NCBI RefSeq assembly: GCF_003640395.1
Contig: NZ_RBZQ01000005.1
Span: forward strand, 186,001-250,000
Reading direction: 5' to 3'
Origin: Stutzerimonas urumqiensis
GTDB taxonomy: Bacteria; Pseudomonadota; Gammaproteobacteria; Pseudomonadales; Pseudomonadaceae
Length of the DNA: 64,000 nt
Shown here piece by piece: positions 58,648 through 64,000 of this stretch. The translations under genes and the position numbers were made by a program. Under the pieces are notes generated by a model that ran no database searches, was not told the origin of the DNA, and saw nothing but the letters and a program-made list of their open reading frames with translations. How positions within the stretch are numbered: the stretch's first letter is position 1; every line of letters starts with the position of its first letter.

Positions 58648-59646
58648 TCAATCCAATACCTGCCAGTGCCCACCCTTGTTCGCGCCTACTCGCCGCAACC
58701 GTCCGGCGGCTTTCAGTTTCGCCAATTGCTTCTCGACCGCCCGCGACGACAAGCCCAGCCGTTGCGCCGCTTGCCGGGCACTCAGTTCGGGCCCCTGCTT
58801 CAGCAACTCGAGTAACCGCTCGCTCGAGCCTCTAGCCGAACGTTCTTCCGAACCTTGTTCCGCACTTTTTTCCGTACCTGCTTCCGATCGCAGACCGATC
58901 TGCAGCGCGTCATGGAGCGCAGCCAGCATAAACAGCGCGAACGGCGTAGCCTCGGCCAGACGGTCCGCCTCCGCCAGCGCTGCGTAATATTCGTCCTGCC
59001 GATCCCGGATGACGCTTTCTACGGGCAACCAGGCGAGCACCGGCCTCCAGCGGCTGAGCAATAGCGTTTGCCAGAGCCGCCCCATGCGCTCTTTGCCATC
59101 GGCGAAAGGATGGATGAATGCGAATTCGTAATGGAAGACGCAACTGGCGATCAGCGGATGCAGGTCTGTCTCCGCCAACCAGCCCAACAGGTCGTCGACC
59201 AACTGCGGTATTCGGCTTGCAGGCGGTGCCAGGTGCAATAACCGCTCGCCACGGTAGATACCCACGCCACCGCTACGCAACCGGCCAGCGTCATCAATCA
59301 GTCCCCGCATGAGCAACTCGTGGGCCTGCAACAGGTGTTCGCGTCGAGTTGGCTCCCAGCCTGGCATCGCCTCATAGGCGGCAAACGCATTGCGGACTTC
59401 CTGGATTTCGCGCGGTGGCCCCAGCACTGGCTTGCCATCGATGACGGCCGTCACCTGTTCAACGCTCAGGGTGTTGTTCTCGATGGCCAGCGACGCCTGA
59501 ATGGTGCGGATGCGGTTGCCGCGGCGAAGCTTCGGTGTCAGCGCCGCCTCATGCCTGGCTGAAAGCCGCCCGACCAACTCGCCGATTTCCGCGACGCACG
59601 CCAACATGGTGGCTGTCAGCGTCAGGGGTGGCTGGTATCCCGTCAT
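58648..59646 (-). CDS. Fic-domain protein with substituted active-site loop
   Basis: A 332-residue protein. An N-terminal helix carries S-L-A-I-E-N (52-57), matching the class II Fic inhibitory motif (S/T)xxxE(G/N). The Fic core motif reads HPFADGKERMGR (179-190), with Lys-Glu in place of the canonical Asn-Gly of HPFx(D/E)GNGRxxR. A C-terminal winged-helix-like region (from about residue 270) follows. The catalytic His and final Arg remain. It starts by ATGA overlap with mcrC and is part of the operon. Confidence 0.85.
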   Translation of the reverse strand: MTGYQPPLTLTATMLACVAEIGELVGRLSARHEAALTPKLRRGNRIRTIQASLAIENNTLSVEQVTAVIDGKPVLGPPREIQEVRNAFAAYEAMPGWEPTRREHLLQAHELLMRGLIDDAGRLRSGGVGIYRGERLLHLAPPASRIPQLVDDLLGWLAETDLHPLIASCVFHYEFAFIHPFADGKERMGRLWQTLLLSRWRPVLAWLPVESVIRDRQDEYYAALAEADRLAEATPFALFMLAALHDALQIGLRSEAGTEKSAEQGSEERSARGSSERLLELLKQGPELSARQAAQRLGLSSRAVEKQLAKLKAAGRLRRVGANKGGHWQVLD

Positions 59647-60950
59647 GCGCAGGCCTCCGAAAACAGCGTAGCCAACTCCGGCTTACCCGCGACGCTGCTC
59701 GTCAACTCCAGGCGACCCTCCTCCAGCTCGAACGGCACGACCCAGAGCGTCAGCTTGCCTTGCTCGAAGACAAAGGGTTCGAGCGGCGCGCGAAAGCGCT
59801 CGGTCGAGGGATAGATCAGTACCAGCTCGCCTTCGCCCGGCAGGTAGCGATGCCCGTAGGCAAACAGCTGGTAGAAATCAGCCTGGCTCAGGCCGTAGTG
59901 GTTCTTGCGATCTCCCGCGTTGAGCAGCTTCCACTTGGTATCCAGGACCCAGGTCTGTTCGCCGTCTTTGAGCAACAGGTCGGGCCGGAGCTGGAAGAAG
60001 TCATCCGTATCATGCGTGCAGAGGTACTTGCTCCGGCGCTGCGGCAACAGCTGGGCACCGGCAGGCAACTCCGCCCGCAACAGAACCTCCACGTATTGCT
60101 CGAACAACCGCTCCATGGGGAACAGCAGGCTGATACCCCGCCAGTCGCCCGTCACCGACAATGGCGACTGCTCGCCGAGGATGAGTTCGCACCAGGGCCT
60201 TACCGGCGCGTAATGGGCCATCAGCCTGTCGTTGCGCCACTTGTTGAAGTCCTGCCGCAGGTCACGACTGGCCGGAATCTCCTGCAACAGGCTGCGCAAT
60301 TCGTGCCCCAGGCGCCAGTTGCCCGGCTCCTGCGTGCTCTGGCAAACCTTCTCCAGCGCCCGCTTGAGCAAGCGGTTCTCGGGCCGGTCCGGCAGAAGGA
60401 TATCGTGGCGAATCTGGAAATGGTGCTGGCGACCGGGGGGCTGGCGCATCTGCCCCACCACATTCAGTTGCCCGCGCAGAAAGCGCTGTTCTTCCTCAAC
60501 CCGCTGGTAGTCGAAACGCAACCCACGCTTGACCAGATAATCCAGCGCCTCGAGAAACTGGCGCATCACCCATTCGGACAACGGCGCGTCGAACAGCTGC
60601 AGGTCCGCCGCGCCTACCTTGCGATTCGGCAATCGCAGCGCGGCCTGGATCATCCGCTGCAACAGCGTGCGGCTCTCTTCCCGGCAGCCGTCGCGCTCGG
60701 TGTGCTTGGGCAGGATTTCCAGCCGCGTGCCGCAGGGCGTTTCGATCACGCCAACATAGCTGTCCAGCTTCAGCGCCCGGCTGCCGTCCTGCTGCACCAG
60801 CACCGAGGCGCCGCCACGGCTGAACGAGACGCTGAGTTCGCACAGATAGTCGAAGGCGCTCTGCGGCACCCGGGCACGGTCCAGCGAGCCTGCTTCGACC
60901 GGGTCGGTCGTCAGCCGGGCGTATTCGCGGACGGTGATGATGTCGTTCAA
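59643..60950 (-). CDS. mcrC: McrC-type nuclease subunit
   Basis: A 435-residue partner of McrB. The N-terminal DUF2357-like region leads to a C-terminal PD-(D/E)xK nuclease (R-P-D-L-L-L ... L-D-T-K-W-K). TTG 60950 is preferred: it overlaps the mcrB stop as TTGA and starts at N-D-I-I-T-V-R-E-Y, the conserved N-terminus. The longer ATG start at 61037 lies deep inside mcrB. Confidence 0.88.
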   Translation of the reverse strand: MNDIITVREYARLTTDPVEAGSLDRARVPQSAFDYLCELSVSFSRGGASVLVQQDGSRALKLDSYVGVIETPCGTRLEILPKHTERDGCREESRTLLQRMIQAALRLPNRKVGAADLQLFDAPLSEWVMRQFLEALDYLVKRGLRFDYQRVEEEQRFLRGQLNVVGQMRQPPGRQHHFQIRHDILLPDRPENRLLKRALEKVCQSTQEPGNWRLGHELRSLLQEIPASRDLRQDFNKWRNDRLMAHYAPVRPWCELILGEQSPLSVTGDWRGISLLFPMERLFEQYVEVLLRAELPAGAQLLPQRRSKYLCTHDTDDFFQLRPDLLLKDGEQTWVLDTKWKLLNAGDRKNHYGLSQADFYQLFAYGHRYLPGEGELVLIYPSTERFRAPLEPFVFEQGKLTLWVVPFELEEGRLELTSSVAGKPELATLFSEACA

Positions 60951-63022
60951 CCCTGTTCGCCTATGGCCGCGATCACGCGCGCGCCCAACTGTCGGGTAGT
61001 CAGCGGTGCGCCCTGTGCGTTGACAAGCTCGACGCACAGCTTGGCAGCCAGCTCGCGCAGGGCTGGCTTGGTGACCGGCTCACACTTGCCTGCCCGCCAC
61101 ACCTGGATAGACCCGGACACCAGCCGTTTGACGGTGCAACCGTCGTATTCGACCTGCTCCTCAGCGGATTCCTGCAGAACCGACTCTGCATCGGTGATGC
61201 CGCGGTAAGCTTCTGGCCGCTCGAACGCTTCCTCATTGACGCACCAGGGCAGGCTGTGTGCTGGCAGGTCTACCGCTGGGCCCAGAAGCGCAGCCGTATC
61301 GAGCTTTCTCTGGTACACGAAACAGTCCGATGCAGCCTTGCGATGGTCATTCAACACCCACTGGATGCGCTGCCAATCCTCGAAGAAGTACTCCTGAAGC
61401 AACGGCAACACCTGGTTACGAAAGATGTCCGCCAGCCGCTCAAGGCGCGGATCGTTGACCAGCGGCATGAAGTAGGCATGGCCCAGGCAGTGATCACGGT
61501 CGAGCAGCAATTCGATGCGCTGGTTCATCACCTCCAGCAGCCGACCGATATCCACCCCGGCCACTGTGCAACCCTCGAGCAGATCCGGCTGTGGCGGCAT
61601 CTCGCGAAATACGAAACGACGGCGCAGCGCGATATCCAGCCCAGCCAACGAGCGGTCGGCGGTGTTCATCGTGCCGATCAGGTAGACGTTGTCCGGCACG
61701 CTGAACGGCTTCTTCGAATACGGCAGTTCGACGCTCAGCGCCTCGTCTGCCCCCGCGCGTTTGCTGGGCTCGATCAGCGTGATGAGCTCACCGAAGATAC
61801 GGGATACGTTGCCCCGGTTGATTTCATCGATGATCAGCACATGGGGCTTGCGTTCGGCGGCTTCCGGTGCCACCGGCCGTACCGGCTTCACCCCCTGCTT
61901 GTCCAGGTAGCTCACCAGATCCGCCCAGCTGAAACGCGCCAGGTGATAAACGGTTTTCAGCGTGAACTGGCGATTGTCGTTGAGCGGCTGGATTGGCTGG
62001 TACACGTCGCGGTACACCCAGTTCACCGGGCGCACGTGCTGATAGTCGCCAATGACCCCGGCCGGCACCTGTTGCTCATAGCGATAGTCACCGGTCACCA
62101 CCCCGACCGCGCCGATCTCGTCGGCCGAGTGGATGCACAGCAGCACATCGCCGACGCTGATACCCTCCGAGAAGTATTGCAGGGTGCCCTTGTCCCCTGC
62201 GCCCAGGCGTTCGTAATACTCGGTCAGCGCCGGTTTGTCGCGAAGATCACCGGTCTCGCCCCAGCCTATGCGCGCCTCGCCGTGCTCCAGGCAATAGCTT
62301 TTGGTTGCCGACGCGCCGGTGCCGTTGATGGAGATCTTCCAGATGCGCGGGTTGCTGCGCACGCCTGCGTCCGGCTGCGTCCCATGGGTGCGGGCGTCGT
62401 CGCAGATGCGCTTGAACACTCCGGGTTCGACGTTGTAGGCCAACTGGCCTTCATCGCCGGTTTCGGCGCGCAACCCTTCCACGAAGTCCTCGTAGCTGAA
62501 GCTCTGGTGGAAGGTGACTAACCGCACCTGACCGACCTTGGCGAAGGCATCGAATCGGTTCTTGAGTGCGCGGCGATCTTTGCGATGCTCGGCCAGAAAA
62601 GCAGGGTCAAGAATCTCAAGCGCCGTATCAATCGTGGCGAACGTCTTGCCAGTGCCAGGCGGGCCGAACAGTATCTGATTGAGTGGCTGGTTTTCGGGCT
62701 GCCTAGGCGCAGCGCCCACGGCCTCGTCCGCCACAACCGGGCCATCAGCCTGTAGCGCTTGTTGATAACTAAGCCATTGCTTCAGCCCGGCATGAATGTT
62801 TGGACGATTCTGCGTCGCATCTCCGATTTCAGAAAACTGCCCGCCGGGACCATAGTGGCCGTAGATCTGGTGCAGTACGTCAAGGTTGTTAACCAGGAAT
62901 ACGTCCTGCCCGTAGTGTTTGCTGACCATGTTCAAAGCTGAAACATAGCTATTGGCAGTATTAACGGTCTTTCCCGAGTTGAGCATCCAAGCCTTGAATT
63001 GCTTTACGACGTCCTGGTTCAT
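60947..63022 (-). CDS. mcrB: McrB-type AAA+ protein with inserted domain
   Basis: A 691-residue GTPase-type motor of a modification-dependent restriction system. Residues 1-90 are a helical domain resembling the SAM-like N-terminal domain of phage integrases. Walker A is G-P-P-G-T-G-K-T (120-127), followed by the conserved T-F-H-Q-S-F-S-Y-E-D-F (170-180). An insert of about 150 residues (225-375) precedes Walker B H-V-L-I-I-D-E (394-400). The M-N-T-A-D-R-S motif and R-R-R-F arginines of McrB are intact. Its ATG overlaps the hsdS stop. Confidence 0.9.
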   Translation of the reverse strand: MNQDVVKQFKAWMLNSGKTVNTANSYVSALNMVSKHYGQDVFLVNNLDVLHQIYGHYGPGGQFSEIGDATQNRPNIHAGLKQWLSYQQALQADGPVVADEAVGAAPRQPENQPLNQILFGPPGTGKTFATIDTALEILDPAFLAEHRKDRRALKNRFDAFAKVGQVRLVTFHQSFSYEDFVEGLRAETGDEGQLAYNVEPGVFKRICDDARTHGTQPDAGVRSNPRIWKISINGTGASATKSYCLEHGEARIGWGETGDLRDKPALTEYYERLGAGDKGTLQYFSEGISVGDVLLCIHSADEIGAVGVVTGDYRYEQQVPAGVIGDYQHVRPVNWVYRDVYQPIQPLNDNRQFTLKTVYHLARFSWADLVSYLDKQGVKPVRPVAPEAAERKPHVLIIDEINRGNVSRIFGELITLIEPSKRAGADEALSVELPYSKKPFSVPDNVYLIGTMNTADRSLAGLDIALRRRFVFREMPPQPDLLEGCTVAGVDIGRLLEVMNQRIELLLDRDHCLGHAYFMPLVNDPRLERLADIFRNQVLPLLQEYFFEDWQRIQWVLNDHRKAASDCFVYQRKLDTAALLGPAVDLPAHSLPWCVNEEAFERPEAYRGITDAESVLQESAEEQVEYDGCTVKRLVSGSIQVWRAGKCEPVTKPALRELAAKLCVELVNAQGAPLTTRQLGARVIAAIGEQG

Positions 63023-64000
63023 TTGGCTTCCTTGGATTCAGCGCTGGGGAAAAGCCCTATCCGACCGGAGATCAGCCGGGGCAGGAGCGTGTCGCGCAGT
63101 TGGGTGAGGGCTTGGGCTTGGGCGTGATTAGCGGCAATTTTCTGCTGCACGACGTCCACTAGTTCAGCGAACACGTTAGCCACCTCGGCAGTTGGTACGA
63201 CCACAAGGTAACGACCGAGAACGTCGTTCTGGATACGCTGCCGTCCGCTGGTACCTGACATGCTCTGAATCGCATGATCACGGAAGGCAGGATGACGTGA
63301 TAGCAGATACCCGTGATACGCAGGCAAAGGCTCCTTTGGCCGCAAAACGACAAATTCGGTTGAGCCCCAACCAACTTGGCCAGCTCTTAGAAAATCAACG
63401 AATGCGGTTTTGCCATTTTCAAGACAGGGCGTGATTCGTGCGAGCAAGGTGTCGCCGTTGACGAACTTGCTACCCGAGCCCATCTCTCGGTCAGTCGAGC
63501 CATGAACCGTATGGCCCTGCGTACCGACACTCGCCATGTCGACATACGGGGCTCTCTCACCTTTCCTGAGTTTACGGACGGGATTTATTTCATACGCGTC
63601 CGCAAGAGTGTGAAAGCTCCACCCCTTCGGCACCAACCCCAGCCCGGACTCTTCGAAGCTATCGGGGAACAGGGCGGCGGTGGTGGCGTCCATGCCTTCC
63701 GGCTGGCGGCCTTGGGCCTTGGCGCGCACGGGGTCGAAATCGACGAACCAGGATTTGAACAGCGCCTGGGCGATGGCTTCCAGGGTGGCGTTGGTTTCGC
63801 GTAGCAGGGTGATGCGGTCGTCGAGAGTCTTAAGGATCCGAGCGCCAGCTTTCTGCTGATCAACGGGCGGTAGTGAGACCCGAACCTTACGCAACTCGCT
63901 TTGCTTGATTCCAACAACAGTTGTACCAGTTGCCCGAGCTCTCAGTTGATCAAGCATTTCCTCTGTCTGCAGCAAATACAAAAGGTAAGTGTTATCCAGC
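63019..64000 (-). CDS. hsdS: Type I restriction enzyme specificity subunit, 5' end missing
   Basis: About 326 residues are visible; the frame is open to the right edge. The C-terminal target recognition domain and the long conserved helices (Q-Q-K-A-G-A-R-I-L-K-T-L-D-D-R-I and L-T-Q-L-R-D-T-L-L-P-R-L-I-S-G) are typical of HsdS. An hsdM gene probably lies upstream, outside the window. The stop overlaps the mcrB ATG. Confidence 0.92.
   Translation of the reverse strand, partial: LDNTYLLYLLQTEEMLDQLRARATGTTVVGIKQSELRKVRVSLPPVDQQKAGARILKTLDDRITLLRETNATLEAIAQALFKSWFVDFDPVRAKAQGRQPEGMDATTAALFPDSFEESGLGLVPKGWSFHTLADAYEINPVRKLRKGERAPYVDMASVGTQGHTVHGSTDREMGSGSKFVNGDTLLARITPCLENGKTAFVDFLRAGQVGWGSTEFVVLRPKEPLPAYHGYLLSRHPAFRDHAIQSMSGTSGRQRIQNDVLGRYLVVVPTAEVANVFAELVDVVQQKIAANHAQAQALTQLRDTLLPRLISGRIGLFPSAESKEAK

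Noticed and set aside
55078..64000. Integrase or transposase gene for the defence island
   Set aside because: None of the visible proteins has recombinase catalytic motifs; the integrase-like part of McrB is only the helical DNA-binding fold.

Overview
The window is chromosomal DNA of a Pseudomonas-type gammaproteobacterium, probably of the stutzeri group (Stutzerimonas) or a close relative. It is GC-rich, and its gene order follows a conserved Pseudomonas core block: ilvIHC-pssA, mrcB, cbpA-prrF, pnp-rpsO-truB-rbfA-infB-nusA-rimP, secG-tpiA-glmM-folP-ftsH, yhbY, greA-carB-carA-dapB-dnaJ-dnaK-grpE-recN, fur-bamE, rnfH-ratA, smpB, then lldR/lldPD. Genus assignment is inference from gene content; no 16S rRNA gene is present.

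Layout. 1-15 kb: an acyltransferase cut by the window edge, a DUF1329 exported protein, phosphatidylserine synthase, the branched-chain amino acid operon ilvI-ilvH-ilvC, a DUF4124 protein, penicillin-binding protein 1B with an upstream lipoprotein, a fused kinase/ATPase, a methyltransferase and a cyclic-nucleotide-binding protein. One iron-responsive PrrF-type small RNA with its Fur box follows. 15-31 kb: RNA turnover and translation genes (pnp to rimP), tRNA-fMet, tRNA-Leu(GAG), secG-tpiA-glmM-folP-ftsH, and a decayed rlmE (ftsJ) where an intact rlmE is expected. 31-43 kb: greA-carB-carA with an attenuator-like leader, dapB, and the heat-shock genes dnaJ-dnaK-grpE with two clear sigma-32 promoters, then recN with a LexA box. 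43-54 kb: fur/bamE, rnfH-ratA, an NSS-type sodium symporter, smpB, the lactate-utilisation cluster (lldR, lldP, lldD, FAD/Fe-S lactate dehydrogenase) with two palindromic operators, a small exported protein, and the tmRNA gene ssrA.

Directly downstream of ssrA the conserved order ends and an accessory defence island begins (about 55.1 kb to the edge). Its first 340 bp hold a short hydrophobic ORF and hairpins that may be phage debris. After that comes one tight leftward operon: hsdS (cut by the edge), mcrB, mcrC, a Fic-domain protein and hsdR. The first four genes overlap by four bases at each junction. This places a McrBC-type modification-dependent system and a Fic protein inside a type I restriction-modification operon. 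McrB carries a large insert inside its AAA+ domain and an integrase-like N-terminal helical domain. The Fic protein keeps its inhibitory motif but has a substituted catalytic loop. This operon is the most likely place for unusual biology in the window.

How the genes work together: most of the window is housekeeping (translation, RNA decay, chaperones, amino-acid, pyrimidine and cell-wall precursor synthesis). Visible regulation includes Fur (prrF), LexA (recN), sigma-32 (grpE, dnaK), an LldR-like repressor (lldP and lldR) and a possible transcription-attenuation leader (carAB).
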